Origin: Pelomonas baiyunensis
GTDB taxonomy: Bacteria; Pseudomonadota; Gammaproteobacteria; Burkholderiales; Burkholderiaceae_C
Reading direction: 5' to 3'
NCBI RefSeq assembly: GCF_043555935.1
Contig: NZ_JBIGIB010000001.1
Span: forward strand, 62,001 to 126,000
DNA: 64,000 nt
Shown: in pieces, positions 17,107 to 26,467 of the stretch
Numbering within the stretch: the stretch's first letter is position 1
How the letters are laid out: each line of letters starts with the position of its first letter
Made by a program: the position numbers and the translations under genes
The notes under the pieces: generated by a model
Databases searched by the model: none
Told to the model about the DNA's origin: nothing
Seen by the model: the letters and a program-made list of their open reading frames with translations, nothing else

Positions 17107-18120
17107 TCAGTCGGGCAGGAAGTCCAGCCGCATCCAGCGCGACAGCGGCTGGCCGGGCCGCACGATGCAGCCCTGGTGCTGCCACTGCGGGTGGTTGGGG
17201 GCGTCGGGAAAGAACTGCGGTTCCAGCGCGATGCCGGCGTGCCGGGCAAAGGGCAGGCCGTCTCGCCCGCGTGACTGGTGCACGAAGTTGCCGCTGCACA
17301 CCTGCAGGCCCGGGTAGTTGGTGAACAGGCGCAGGGCCAGCCGGCCGTCGCTGGCGGTGAGTGTGGCGGCGGGCACGTCGCCCGTGGCGGCCTCGGCGTC
17401 CAGCGCGAAGCAGTGGTCGTAGCCCTGGCCGTGCCGCTGTTGCTCGCCCTGGCCCAGGCCCTCACCCACGGGGCGCGGCGCGCGCAGGTCGAACGGCGTG
17501 CCGCCTACTGCGGCCAGCTCGCCGGTGGGGATCATGTCGGGCCGCACCGGCAGGTAGTGCGCTGCTGCCACCTGCAAGCGGTGGCCCAGCACCGGTGCGG
17601 TGCCGCCGTCGAGGTTGAAGTACGGGTGGCTGGTGAGGTTGACCGGGCAGGGCGCGTCGCTGTGCGCGGTGAAGTGCAGGTGCAGCTGGTGGCGGGCCGG
17701 GTCCAGCCGGTAGGTGACTTCGGCGTCCACCGCGCCGGGGTAGCCCTGGTCGCCCGCCGGCGAATGCAGTGCCAGCCGCAGGTGCAGCGGGCCCAGTGCG
17801 CGCACCTGCCACACGCGGCGGTCAAAGCCGTCAGGCCCGCCGTGCAGCTGGTTGGCCCCTTCGTTGGGCTGCACGGTGTGGGTGTGGCCGTCCAGCGTGA
17901 AGCGGCTGCCGCCCATGCGGTTGGCAAAGCGGCCCACCACCGCGCCGAAGAAGCCGGGTTCGCGGGCGTGGTCGTCCAGCGTGGCGTGGCCCAGGATGGC
18001 TTCGCGCAGGCTGCCGTCGGCCAGCGGCACCTGGCACGACAGCCAGCGCGCGCCGTAGTTGCTGACCTGGATCTGCAGGCCATCGGGCGAGCCCAGGGTG
18101 AAGACGTCGGCAGCGGTCAT
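17107..18120 (-). CDS. galM: Aldose 1-epimerase (mutarotase)
   Basis: 337 residues of the galactose mutarotase fold. Catalytic histidine motifs NQLHGG and LTSHPYFNL are visible, with a C-terminal glutamate in GIALEPQFFPD. First gene of the operon galM-ALDH-dehydratase-RraA; mutarotases often accompany oxidative pentose pathways, where the dehydrogenase uses one anomer. An upstream TTG at 18183 could extend it by 21 residues, but that leader is unlike the family, so ATG 18120 is preferred. The operator at 18185-18204 is just upstream, so this operon may share control with GH115. Confidence 0.88.
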   Translation of the reverse strand: MTAADVFTLGSPDGLQIQVSNYGARWLSCQVPLADGSLREAILGHATLDDHAREPGFFGAVVGRFANRMGGSRFTLDGHTHTVQPNEGANQLHGGPDGFDRRVWQVRALGPLHLRLALHSPAGDQGYPGAVDAEVTYRLDPARHQLHLHFTAHSDAPCPVNLTSHPYFNLDGGTAPVLGHRLQVAAAHYLPVRPDMIPTGELAAVGGTPFDLRAPRPVGEGLGQGEQQRHGQGYDHCFALDAEAATGDVPAATLTASDGRLALRLFTNYPGLQVCSGNFVHQSRGRDGLPFARHAGIALEPQFFPDAPNHPQWQHQGCIVRPGQPLSRWMRLDFLPD

Positions 18121-18184
18121 GGGGCGTGAGGTGCGCGGCCGGGCGGCGAGGCGGTGGGGCCGGGTTTCGGAGGCGGTGAACAAG

Positions 18185-18204
18185 AAAAGGTTACGCTACC
18201 ATAA
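18185..18204. promoter_or_regulatory. Predicted xylan-regulon operator between galM and GH115
   Basis: It matches AAATGGTAGCGCTACCATTT at 15 of 20 positions and retains a perfect right half CGCTACCAT. It lies in the 272-bp divergent gap, closer to galM. It is the weakest of the four copies in the window. Confidence 0.45.
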
Positions 18205-18336
18205 AGATCGAAATCTCGCCCTTGGGATTGCCCGATGTCAGGCCCGTGCCGTGGCGTATCAGGTGCGTTCATCCATGGCAGCGGGAGCAAAAAGAGCGCA
18301 TTGGCACGGCTGGCGTGCCCGCTGTGATTGCGGTCG

Positions 18337-18350
18337 TGATTGCGTAAACA
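18337..18350. promoter_or_regulatory. LacI-type site TGATTGCGTAAACA before GH115
   Basis: A 14-mer with the central CG typical of LacI-family operators, 42 bases before the GH115 start. It differs at one base from the site at 39930-39943 in front of the lacI-family gene. A partial copy (GTGATTGCG) lies 13 bases upstream. It may be the target of the regulator at 39970. Confidence 0.45.
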
Positions 18351-18392
18351 TTCAACCGTTCGGCGTGCTGCGCACGGGCGGAACTGGAGACG

Positions 18393-21017
18393 GTGTTGAA
18401 ACGAGTTCTGCAAGCGCTGGCCCTGGGCCTGCTCTGGGTGATGGCCAGCGGTGCCGCCTGGGCCTGCGAAACGCCGGTGTCGGTGTGCCCGCGCGACCCG
18501 GGCCGGGGCCTGGCCTTGGTGAAAGCCGGCCGCCCGGCTGCGGTGTGGGTTGAAGAGGCCGCAGATTCGGCCCTGCAGCACGCAGGCCAAAGCCTGGTGG
18601 CCGACCTGGGCCGCGTGGCGGGCAGCGGCGCCGCCCTGGTGCGCAGCCCGGCGCAGGCGTCAGGCGAGCTGGTGTTGGTTGCGCAATGGGGCCGCAGCCC
18701 CGCGCTGGCCGACCTGGCCGCCCGCGGCAAGCTGCCCGGGGACTGGGGCGCCACTTGGGCCAGCCGCTGGGAGGCCTACCGCCAGGTGGTGGTGGAGCAG
18801 CCCTGGCCGGGCGTGCCCCGCGCGCTGGTGATTGCCGGGGCCGACCGGCGCGGCGCGGTGTTCGGCACCTACGACCTCTCGGCCCGCATGGGCGTGAGCC
18901 CCTGGGTGTGGTGGGCCGACGTGCCGGTGGCCCGGCAGGCGCAGCTGTTCGTCACGCCGGGCCAGCGCGAGGCGCAGCCCGAGGTGAAGTACCGGGGCTT
19001 CTTCATCAACGACGAAGCGCCGGCCCTCAGCACCTGGGCGAACGCCAAGTTCGGCGGCGCGAATGCAGCCTTCTACGGCCATGTGTTCGAGCTGCTGCTG
19101 CGCCTGCGCGGCAACTACCTGTGGCCCGCCATGTGGCAGCCGCGCGCCTTTGGTGCGGACGATCCGAAAAACATGGCCTTGGCCGATGCGATGGGCGTGG
19201 TGATGGGCACCTCGCACCACGAGCCCATGAGCCGCGCCCACGACGAATGGGCCCGTGCCCAGGGCGGCGCGTGGGACTACACCAAGAACGGTGCCAAGTT
19301 GCGCGAGTTCTGGCGGGGCGGCGTGCAGCGCATGATGGGCCGGCCGGACGGTGGCGCGTTCGACAGCCTGGTCACCATCGGCATGCGTGGCGATGGTGAC
19401 GAGCCCATGAGCGAGGGCACGGCCACGGCGCTGCTGGAACGCATCGTGCGCGACCAGCGCCAGATCCTGGCTGACGTGACCCGCAAGCCGGCCGACCAGA
19501 CGCCGCAGATGTGGGCGCTCTACAAGGAAGTGCAGGACTACTACGACGCGGGGCTGAAGGTGCCCGACGACGTGTTGCTGCTGTTCTGCGACGACAACTG
19601 GGGCCAGATCCGCCGCCTGCCCGAGCCGGGCACGGCACGCCGCGGCGGCTACGGCGTGTACTACCACTTCGACTACGTGGGCGGGCCGCGCAACTACAAG
19701 TGGCTCAACACCAACCAGATCGAAAAGACGTGGCAGCAGATGAACCTCGCCCACGAGCGCGGGGCCGACGCGCTGTGGATCGTCAACGTGGGCGACATCA
19801 AGCCCATGGAGTTCCCGCTGCAGTTCTTCCTGGACATGGCGTGGTCACCGGGCCGCATGACCCCGCAGGCGCTGGCCGCCTACCCGCGTGACTGGGCGGC
19901 GCAGACCTTTGGCGCCGCGCACGCGGCCGAGATTGGCGAGATCGTCACCCGCTACAGCCAGTACGTGGCGCGCCGCAAACCCGAGCTGATCGACGCCACG
20001 AGCTTCCCGCTCGGCCGCGCCACACCCGAGGCGCTGGACGGCGGCGACTTCGGCCGCCGCGTGGCGGAGTGGGACGCGCTGGAGGCCCGGGTGGCTGCGG
20101 TGAAGGCCACGCTGCGGGCGGATCAGGGCGATGCGTTTTTCCAGCTGGTGGAGCACCCGGTACGCGCGCTGGCCAACCTTTACCGCCTCTACTACGCCGT
20201 GGCCTGGAACCGAAAGCTGGCCGCGGCCGGCGACGCTCGCGCCAACGTGTTTGCCGATCAGGCCGAAGCCGCCTTTGCGCGCGACCAAGCCATTGCCGAC
20301 CAGTACCACGCCATGGCTGGCGGCAAGTGGGCCGGCATGATGCTGCAGACCCACATCGGCTACACCACCTGGCAGCAGCCCGAGCGCAACCTCATGCCCG
20401 CGGTGCAACGGCTGCCCGGCACGGCAGACGGCGCCGACGTGCAGCGACAGCTGGATGCAGCGAGCCGCGCCGGGCCGGCACCCACGGCGGCCATCAGCCT
20501 GGAGGCGCCTCGCTTCAGCCGCGCCGTTCACGGCGCAGGCCTCACGTGGACAGCCATCCCCAACCTGGGCCACGGCCTGGGGGCGGTCACGGCCCTGCCA
20601 CAAGGGCGCGCAGCCACCACCGTGGCGGACGGCGTGCGGCTGGAGTACGACGTGGACATCACGCACCGGGGCGACCTGCAGCTCAGTCTGCACCTCGCGC
20701 CCACGCTGGACACGCGCGCAGCCGGCGGCATTCGCCTGGCCGTGGCGCTGGACGACGGCTCGCCGCAGCTGCTGACCCTGGCGCTCACGCCCACCGCCGG
20801 CCCCGAACTGAGCCGTGGCGAAAAGGCCTGGGCCCAGGCCGTGAAAGACAACCTCGCCGTGCTGCGCGCGGAGTTCCAGGCGGTGCAGCCGGGCCGGCAT
20901 GTGGTGAAGGTGTGGCGGCTGGATGACAACGCGGTGCTGCAGCGGCTAGAGCTGGCGCCGCTGTCGCGCATCACCGTGTCGCCGCCCAGCGCTGCAAGCG
21001 GCACGGCCAGCCGTTGA
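18393..21017 (+). CDS. GH115 alpha-(4-O-methyl)-glucuronidase, secreted
   Basis: 874 residues with a signal peptide (cleavage after ASGAAWA, about residue 24). Family 115 landmarks in order: GVSPWVWW, KYRGFFINDEAP, GNYLWPAMW, GTSHHEPM, FCDDNWG, YYHFDYVGGPRNYKWLNT and GDIKPMEFPLQFF. GH115 enzymes remove glucuronic acid or its 4-O-methyl ether from internal and terminal xylose of glucuronoxylan, complementing GH67, which acts only on terminal positions. GTG start with GGAG five bases upstream. The C-terminal 150 residues form the usual beta-rich accessory domain. Periplasmic or extracellular. Confidence 0.92.
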   Translation: MLKRVLQALALGLLWVMASGAAWACETPVSVCPRDPGRGLALVKAGRPAAVWVEEAADSALQHAGQSLVADLGRVAGSGAALVRSPAQASGELVLVAQWGRSPALADLAARGKLPGDWGATWASRWEAYRQVVVEQPWPGVPRALVIAGADRRGAVFGTYDLSARMGVSPWVWWADVPVARQAQLFVTPGQREAQPEVKYRGFFINDEAPALSTWANAKFGGANAAFYGHVFELLLRLRGNYLWPAMWQPRAFGADDPKNMALADAMGVVMGTSHHEPMSRAHDEWARAQGGAWDYTKNGAKLREFWRGGVQRMMGRPDGGAFDSLVTIGMRGDGDEPMSEGTATALLERIVRDQRQILADVTRKPADQTPQMWALYKEVQDYYDAGLKVPDDVLLLFCDDNWGQIRRLPEPGTARRGGYGVYYHFDYVGGPRNYKWLNTNQIEKTWQQMNLAHERGADALWIVNVGDIKPMEFPLQFFLDMAWSPGRMTPQALAAYPRDWAAQTFGAAHAAEIGEIVTRYSQYVARRKPELIDATSFPLGRATPEALDGGDFGRRVAEWDALEARVAAVKATLRADQGDAFFQLVEHPVRALANLYRLYYAVAWNRKLAAAGDARANVFADQAEAAFARDQAIADQYHAMAGGKWAGMMLQTHIGYTTWQQPERNLMPAVQRLPGTADGADVQRQLDAASRAGPAPTAAISLEAPRFSRAVHGAGLTWTAIPNLGHGLGAVTALPQGRAATTVADGVRLEYDVDITHRGDLQLSLHLAPTLDTRAAGGIRLAVALDDGSPQLLTLALTPTAGPELSRGEKAWAQAVKDNLAVLRAEFQAVQPGRHVVKVWRLDDNAVLQRLELAPLSRITVSPPSAASGTASR

Positions 21018-21703
21018 ACGGCAAGCCCGCCATCGGCCTCACAGCCTGCAACAGGTTCGCGGCAGCCGTGTGCGGCCGTGCCTGTGGCGATCGACGCCGC
21101 CACTGAGGCCGGCTCCCTGTGACCACAGGGGACGAACCGACACGGGGCAGTTGGACGTCAGAGATCGACCCGTTGCGGTCTTTCGGTCCATCGAACTCTT
21201 GGCAGGAAAGCGGTCGCTCAACGGCTTGATGCCGAGGACGCTGTAGGGCGGGATGGGCGCAGGCAGCAGGGCGGGCCTGCTGCTCCATGTCCCCCGGCCC
21301 GCTACGCGGTCCTCCTCCTTTACTTGCGCATCAGACCCGCCCCACTGCCCGCTTGCGCGATGTCCGGCTTCTTCGTCGAGGATGCCCAAAGGTGCTGCAG
21401 TGGGATGCGGGGTGACGCAATTGCGAAGGTAAAGGAGGAGGACCGCGTAGCGGGCCGGGGGACACGTAGCAATTGCGTCACCCCGCGGCCCACGGCCATC
21501 CCGATCTACGCGAAAGCGGACCTCCGCAGCCGACCGCTCCTGGCCGAACGCAGTCAATGCCCAGGCTTGGCGGGGCACAGACCTGGCGGCCGATTCGTCC
21601 CGGGATCCGTGGCGGATTCGACCGGCACACGCCGTCCATGCCGCTGCTGCGCTTCAACGGCCGGCTCCAGGCGGGGTGACCCGCCGCATGTAGGCTGCAC
21701 GCC
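21018..21703. other. 686-bp region without a credible gene
   Basis: No reading frame here has a recognisable protein. It holds a short perfect dyad CCCTGTG-AC-CACAGGG (21115-21130), possibly ending GH115 transcription, a hairpin GCAGCAGG/CCTGCTGC (21263-21283), and the large inverted repeat described separately. The flanks look like decayed sequence. Confidence 0.6.
21289..21486. repeat. Large nested inverted repeat: perfect 35-bp arms plus 18-bp arms
   Basis: Bases 21289-21323 are the exact reverse complement of 21429-21463, about 105 bases apart. A second perfect pair, 21407-21424 with 21469-21486, is interleaved around the right arm (GGGGTGACGCAATTGC and complement). Alternative pairings are mutually exclusive, so two folds are possible. 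It could be a MITE/REPIN-like mobile repeat or a structured RNA; no transposase or target-site duplication was identified. Confidence 0.7.
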
Positions 21704-22951
21704 ATGACGCCCATCGCCCGCAGCCTGCCCGCGCTCCTTTTGCTCATCACCACCGGCCTCGCCGTCGCCGCGCCCGACGAAGAGGCGCTGGGCAAGGCCG
21801 CCGGCTACCCGGCGGCCAAGACCCGCGCCGATGCCTTTCGCGAGCCCTACCTCGTGGGCTCGTTCAGCGGCATGGACAGTTTTTTGCCGTCCTGCACGTT
21901 GGCGCCGGCCGCCGAGCCGCTGGCCTTGAAGAAGGCAGCTTCGGAGCCGACCTTTCGGTACCGCTTCGCCGGCCGCTCGCTGACGCTGGACGACTACCTG
22001 CAGCGCCAGCGCGTCACCGGCCTGCTGGTGCTGAAGGACGGCGAGATCGTGGCCGAGCGCTACAACTACGAGCGCACGCCGGCCATGCGCATGCTGTCCA
22101 ACTCCATGGCCAAGACGATCACCGCGCTGGCGGTGATGAAGGCGGTGGAAGAGGGCGCCATCCGCTCACTGGACGACCGGGCCCAGGCCTACGTGCCGGC
22201 GCTGGAAGGCAGCCTCTACGGCCAGACGCGGCTGGTGGACTTGATGCGCATGGCCTCCGGCGCGCGGTACGTCGAGAACTACACGCCGGACGACGACCGC
22301 GCGGTGTTCCTGGGCGTGGCCCGCCGGCAGGGCACGCTGGCGGCGTTGAAGAGCATCACCGAGCGGGCCGACCCGCCGGGCGAACGCTTCAACTACGCGG
22401 GGCCGCAGACCGAGGTGCTGGGCCAGGTGCTGCAAGGCGCCACCGGCCGCTCGCTGTGCGACTACGTGGCCGAGAAGCTGTGGCGCCCGCTTGGTGCCGA
22501 GGCGATGGCGACCTGGCTGCTCAACCCGGTGGACCAGCAGCCGCTGGCCCAGGGCGGCTTCAACGCCACGGTGCGGGACTACGCACGCCTGGGCTGGCTG
22601 CTGGCGCAGGACGGCCGCGGCCCGCAGGGCGAGGTGCTGAAGCGCGACACCTTGCTGGCCATGACCGACGCCAGCCGCCAGCCCGAGGCCTTCCGCCCGG
22701 GCCGCATGGAGCATCACGGCAAAAGCTACTTGGGCTATGGCTTCCAGGTGTGGTTAATGCCGGGCAGCCATCGGCGGTTTGTGCTGCAGGGCATCCACGG
22801 CCAGGCCATCCTGGTGGACCCGGAACTGAAGCTGGTGGTGGTGCACACCGCCGTGGGCAAAGACGCCTCGGGCGACGCGAGCGGCCACCACCTGGGGGCC
22901 GAGCGCGACGCCCTGCTGCGCGGCATCGTCGCGCGCTACGGCAACTGGTAG
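21704..22951 (+). CDS. Serine hydrolase, class C beta-lactamase/esterase fold, secreted
   Basis: 415 residues with signal peptide (to about residue 22). The nucleophile motif is S134-M-A-K137 and the second motif is Y231-A-G, where beta-lactamases have YxN. A late GIHGQ takes the place of the KTG box. This suggests an esterase or peptidase rather than a resistance enzyme. It stands alone between the repeat region and the metalloprotease gene; substrate unknown. Confidence 0.82.
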   Translation: MTPIARSLPALLLLITTGLAVAAPDEEALGKAAGYPAAKTRADAFREPYLVGSFSGMDSFLPSCTLAPAAEPLALKKAASEPTFRYRFAGRSLTLDDYLQRQRVTGLLVLKDGEIVAERYNYERTPAMRMLSNSMAKTITALAVMKAVEEGAIRSLDDRAQAYVPALEGSLYGQTRLVDLMRMASGARYVENYTPDDDRAVFLGVARRQGTLAALKSITERADPPGERFNYAGPQTEVLGQVLQGATGRSLCDYVAEKLWRPLGAEAMATWLLNPVDQQPLAQGGFNATVRDYARLGWLLAQDGRGPQGEVLKRDTLLAMTDASRQPEAFRPGRMEHHGKSYLGYGFQVWLMPGSHRRFVLQGIHGQAILVDPELKLVVVHTAVGKDASGDASGHHLGAERDALLRGIVARYGNW

Positions 22952-23084
22952 CCCGGCGCCGAGGGGCGCATGAAGGGCGGCGCGGTGACGTCAAGATGCA
23001 CCTCGCCCAAGGCCCGTCGGCCGCGCTGGCGCTGCCTATCATGGGTCGCATGCGCAGGCAGGCTGCGCCCCGAAGAGAGACTTC

Positions 23085-25757
23085 ATGACGCACCTCCTGC
23101 AAGGCTGGGCTGAACGCGCGCGCACCCGCACCGTCGCCGCTGCACTGACGATGGCCACGGCCCTCGCTGCGGCCCAAACCTCGCCCACGCCGCCCAGTCC
23201 GCCCGCTTCTGCGGCTTCTGCCGCTGCGCCGGCGCGCGCCGCGTCTGCACCCGTGGTGCCCGACCCGAGCGACCCCAAACCGTACGACAAGGTCATCACC
23301 GCCGAGGCCAAGACGCAAAGCGGCCTGCTGCGGGTGCACCAGCTCAAGTCCAAGCTGTACTTCGAGATCCCGAAGGCGGTGCTGGACCAGCCGCTGCTGA
23401 TGGTGGCCAACGCCACCGCCGTGCCCTCGGGCCTGGAGCACGTGGGCCGCACGCTGAACCAGGACGTGCTGCGCTTCGTGCTCAAGCAAAACCGCGTGAT
23501 GCTGCAACTCATCTCGCACGACGCCGTGACCGCACCGGGCAGTCCCATGGCCGAGGCGGTGCGGCTGTCGCAGCGCGACGCCATCCTGGCCGTGTTCCCG
23601 GTCGAGGCGTTTGCCAAGGACGGCGCGCCGGTGATCGAGGTCACGCGGCTGTTCAACAGCGAGGTGGGTGACTTCAGCGCACGCGCCATGGTGCGCGGCG
23701 GGCTGGACAGCAGCCGCAGCTACGTGGAGCAGACCAAGGCCTTCCCCGGCAGCGTGCGGGTGGACGCGGTGCAAACCTACACCGTGTCGCCCATGCCCGT
23801 GATGGCCGTGCCTGGCGTGCCGGCGCTGCCGCAGATGCAGCCCGCCCGCAGCGTGTCGCTGAACGTGGCCTACAGCCTGGTGCAGCTGCCGGCCGAGCCC
23901 ATGCGCCCGCGGCTGATGGACGACCGGGTGGGCTTCTTCAGCATTGGCCGCACCGACTTCGGCAGCGGCGTGCGCGAGGTGCGCCGCGAGCGCCTCATCA
24001 CCCGCTGGCGGCTGGAGAAGAAAGACCCGGCCGTTGCGGTGAGTGAACCGGTGAAACCCATCGTCTGGTACATCGACAAGGCCACGCCAACCGCGCTGGT
24101 GCCCTACGTGAAGCGCGGCGTGGAGGCGTGGAACGCGGCCTTCGAGCACGCCGGCTTCAAGAACGCGGTGCAGGCCCGGCCCTTCCCCACCGCCGAGGAA
24201 GACCCCGAGTTCGACCCCGAAGACGTGCGCTACAGCGTGATCCGCTGGGTGCCGTCGCCCACGCCCAATGCCTACGGCCCGCACCTGGCCGACCCGCGCA
24301 GCGGCGAGATCCTGAACGCCAACATCGTGATGTTCCACAACATCGTGCAGCTGCAGCGCGACTGGTACCTCACGCAGGTCGGCCCGCTGGACCCACGGGC
24401 CCGCAAGCTGCCCTTGCCGGACGACCTGATGGGCGAGCTCGTGGCGTTTGTGGTGACGCACGAGGTCGGGCACTCGCTCGGGTTTCCGCACAACATGAAG
24501 GCCAGCTCGCTCTACCCGGTGGACAAGCTGCGCGACCCCACCTGGCTGCGCACCATGGGCCATGTGCCCACGCTGATGGACTACAGCCGCTTCAACTACC
24601 TGGTGCAGCCCGAAGACAAGGTCGACCCGGCCTTGCTCATCCCCAAACTGGGGCCGTATGACTTCTTCGCCACCCATTGGGGCTACGCACCCATTCCCAG
24701 CGCCAACACGCCGGAAGAGGAGCGCCAGCAGCTCAACCTCTGGGCCCGTGAGCAGGACAGCAAGCCCTGGCTGCGCTTCAGCGCGCCCAAGGCCGAAGGC
24801 GGCGATGTGGGCGACAACACCGAGGCCGTGGGCGACGCCGACGCCGTGACCGCCACCGCGTTGGGCCAGCGCAACCTGCAGCGCGTGATGAAGATGCTGC
24901 CCGGCTGGACCGGGGCCGCGGGCGACGACGACAAGACGCTGGAATACCTCTACCGCGCCACCTGGGCGCAGTGGCTGCGTGAACTGGGCCACGTGGTGGC
25001 CGTGGTGGGCAGCTACGAGGTGCAGAACAAGCACAACGACCAGCCCGGCGCCATTGCCGCGCCGCTGCCCCGCGCGCAGCAGGCCCGGGCCGTGAAGTTC
25101 CTGGCCGAGCACGCGCTGGCCACGCCGCAATGGCTGTTGGACCCGGCCGTCACGCAGCGCCTGCGCACTTCCGAGCCCACACGGCTGCTGGCCAGCGCGC
25201 AGCGCACGGTGCTGCGCCAGCTGCTGGACCCGGTCCGCGGCCAGCGCCTGGTGGCGCAGCAAGCGCAGCTGGGCGGCCAGGCCTACCGCGTGGACGACCT
25301 GCTGGCCGACCTGCGCCACGCCGTGATCGGCCCGGACGCTGCCGCCCCGGTGCCTGCCCCAGTACCCTCAGCACGGCGCAGCCTGCAGCGCCTGTACGTG
25401 GACACGCTGATCGCCCGCCTGAGCCTGGCCAGCCTGTCCAGCCTGGAAGACGGGCAGGCTCAGGTGCGGGCCGAACTGCGGGCGCTCAAGCTCCTGGCCG
25501 CCGCGCGGGCCGGGCAGGGTGACGCCAGCCAGCGCGCCCACTGGCACGACCTGGCCGACAGCATCGAGCGCGCGCTGGACCCGCGCGCCCCGACCGCCGC
25601 CAACCCGCTGGCCGCCTTGCTGCGCATGTTCAATGCCCCGCAGGGGGCGCAGCCGCCGGCCGAGAGCCGCCACGCCTGTTGGGCCGCGCACGCGCATGAC
25701 GGTCTCGGCACGGCGGCCGGCACTGTCGATGGTTTTGACAGTCCATGGGTGCGTTAG
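23085..25757 (+). CDS. Zinc-dependent metalloprotease, metzincin-like, secreted
   Basis: 890 residues. A signal peptide and Pro/Ala/Ser-rich linker (about residues 20-60) lead to DUF5118/DUF5117-type domains. The zinc motif HEVGHSLGFPH (H459, E460, H463, H469) is followed by a Met-containing segment (TLMDYSRFNY) that may form the met-turn, then a large helical C-terminal domain. Family members are annotated zinc-dependent metalloproteases without known substrates and act in the periplasm. Possibly translated after its own promoter; 133 bp separate it from the serine hydrolase. Confidence 0.85.
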   Translation: MTHLLQGWAERARTRTVAAALTMATALAAAQTSPTPPSPPASAASAAAPARAASAPVVPDPSDPKPYDKVITAEAKTQSGLLRVHQLKSKLYFEIPKAVLDQPLLMVANATAVPSGLEHVGRTLNQDVLRFVLKQNRVMLQLISHDAVTAPGSPMAEAVRLSQRDAILAVFPVEAFAKDGAPVIEVTRLFNSEVGDFSARAMVRGGLDSSRSYVEQTKAFPGSVRVDAVQTYTVSPMPVMAVPGVPALPQMQPARSVSLNVAYSLVQLPAEPMRPRLMDDRVGFFSIGRTDFGSGVREVRRERLITRWRLEKKDPAVAVSEPVKPIVWYIDKATPTALVPYVKRGVEAWNAAFEHAGFKNAVQARPFPTAEEDPEFDPEDVRYSVIRWVPSPTPNAYGPHLADPRSGEILNANIVMFHNIVQLQRDWYLTQVGPLDPRARKLPLPDDLMGELVAFVVTHEVGHSLGFPHNMKASSLYPVDKLRDPTWLRTMGHVPTLMDYSRFNYLVQPEDKVDPALLIPKLGPYDFFATHWGYAPIPSANTPEEERQQLNLWAREQDSKPWLRFSAPKAEGGDVGDNTEAVGDADAVTATALGQRNLQRVMKMLPGWTGAAGDDDKTLEYLYRATWAQWLRELGHVVAVVGSYEVQNKHNDQPGAIAAPLPRAQQARAVKFLAEHALATPQWLLDPAVTQRLRTSEPTRLLASAQRTVLRQLLDPVRGQRLVAQQAQLGGQAYRVDDLLADLRHAVIGPDAAAPVPAPVPSARRSLQRLYVDTLIARLSLASLSSLEDGQAQVRAELRALKLLAAARAGQGDASQRAHWHDLADSIERALDPRAPTAANPLAALLRMFNAPQGAQPPAESRHACWAAHAHDGLGTAAGTVDGFDSPWVR

Positions 25758-25782
25758 GCGCAAGTGATTGATGTGTCAGGCG

Positions 25783-25798
25783 TGGTGCAAATCTTGCA
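25783..25798 (+). promoter_or_regulatory. Sigma-54 promoter TGGTGC-N5-TTGCA for the PEP-CTERM gene
   Basis: It shows the invariant GG (-24) and GC (-12) with exact 10-base spacing, against consensus TGGCAC-N5-TTGCA. The -12 element is about 30 bases before the ATG. PEP-CTERM genes in related betaproteobacteria are controlled by RpoN with the PrsK/PrsR pair, which makes this assignment more likely than chance. Confidence 0.65.
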
Positions 25799-25828
25799 GA
25801 GGGTGGTTTCCACCTCCTGGGAGATGAC

Positions 25829-26404
25829 ATGACCCGTACCCACAAGTTGTCCGCTGTGTTCAGCGCCCTGGCCTTGTCGGCCGCCGCGTTCCTGCCCTTG
25901 ACCGCCGAGGCCGGTCTGGTGACCCGCCAGTTCCTGTTCAGTTCCACGGCCGGCGCGCTGCAGTTCGGGCCCCAGGTGGGCTCATTCACGTACGACGATG
26001 CCGTCGTGCCCGCGGCGGGGGGGCTCGTGGCCGCCCCGAACCTGTTCAAGGACCTGCAGGTTTCCTTCGGCGGGTTCAGCTTTGATGAGCTGACGGCCAA
26101 CAGCGGCTGGCTGAGGTTCGATGCCACGGGTGATCTGCTCGATGCGGCCTTCGGCAACAACTGCAGCGGCGGTGGTTGCTCGATCAATGCGGGCTGGTCG
26201 CTGTGGTGGATCCGCGTGGGCAAGCCAGGCGCCTCGGCGAACGACTTCGCCTACTCCGGCTTCAATGGCGAATCGGGCATCCAGACCAGTTACCAGAATC
26301 AACTGCTGCCCCAGGGCACCGTGCCGGAGCCGGCGTCCGTTGCCCTCGTGGCTCTGGCCTTGGTGGGCGCAGCAGGTGCGTCGCGCGCACGGCGCCAGCG
26401 CTGA
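25829..26404 (+). CDS. PEP-CTERM sorting-domain protein
   Basis: 191 residues: signal peptide (to about residue 28), a beta-rich body with a cysteine pair (CSGGGC), and a C-terminal sorting signal of VPEPAS (PEP at 166-168), a hydrophobic helix and an Arg-rich tail. Such proteins are processed by exosortase and exported to the surface or exopolysaccharide matrix, as in floc-forming Burkholderiales. The body has no recognised function. The exosortase gene is not in the window. Confidence 0.9.
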   Translation: MTRTHKLSAVFSALALSAAAFLPLTAEAGLVTRQFLFSSTAGALQFGPQVGSFTYDDAVVPAAGGLVAAPNLFKDLQVSFGGFSFDELTANSGWLRFDATGDLLDAAFGNNCSGGGCSINAGWSLWWIRVGKPGASANDFAYSGFNGESGIQTSYQNQLLPQGTVPEPASVALVALALVGAAGASRARRQR

Positions 26405-26414
26405 TGCGTCCCCC

Positions 26415-26435
26415 GCCCGGCCTGTGCGGCCGGGC
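26415..26435. terminator. Hairpin between convergent PEP-CTERM and tkt genes
   Basis: A perfect 8-bp GC stem (GCCCGGCC/GGCCGGGC) with a 5-base loop lies 10 bases after the PEP-CTERM stop. It can fold on both strands and probably ends both transcripts, though the T-tract is poor. Confidence 0.6.
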
Positions 26436-26467
26436 TTGATGCGGCGGCGCCAGCACGCGCCGTCGCT

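Noticed and set aside
18304..18325. TTGGCAC as a sigma-54 -24 element before GH115
   Set aside because: No TTGC at the required -12 distance.
21018..21703. Decayed gene or integron attC array
   Set aside because: Inverted repeats exist, but no core-site GTTRRRY pairs, integrase or recognisable protein remnants could be seen.
21704..22951. Antibiotic-resistance beta-lactamase
   Set aside because: SxxK is present, but YAG replaces YxN and there is no KTG box, pointing to an esterase/peptidase.
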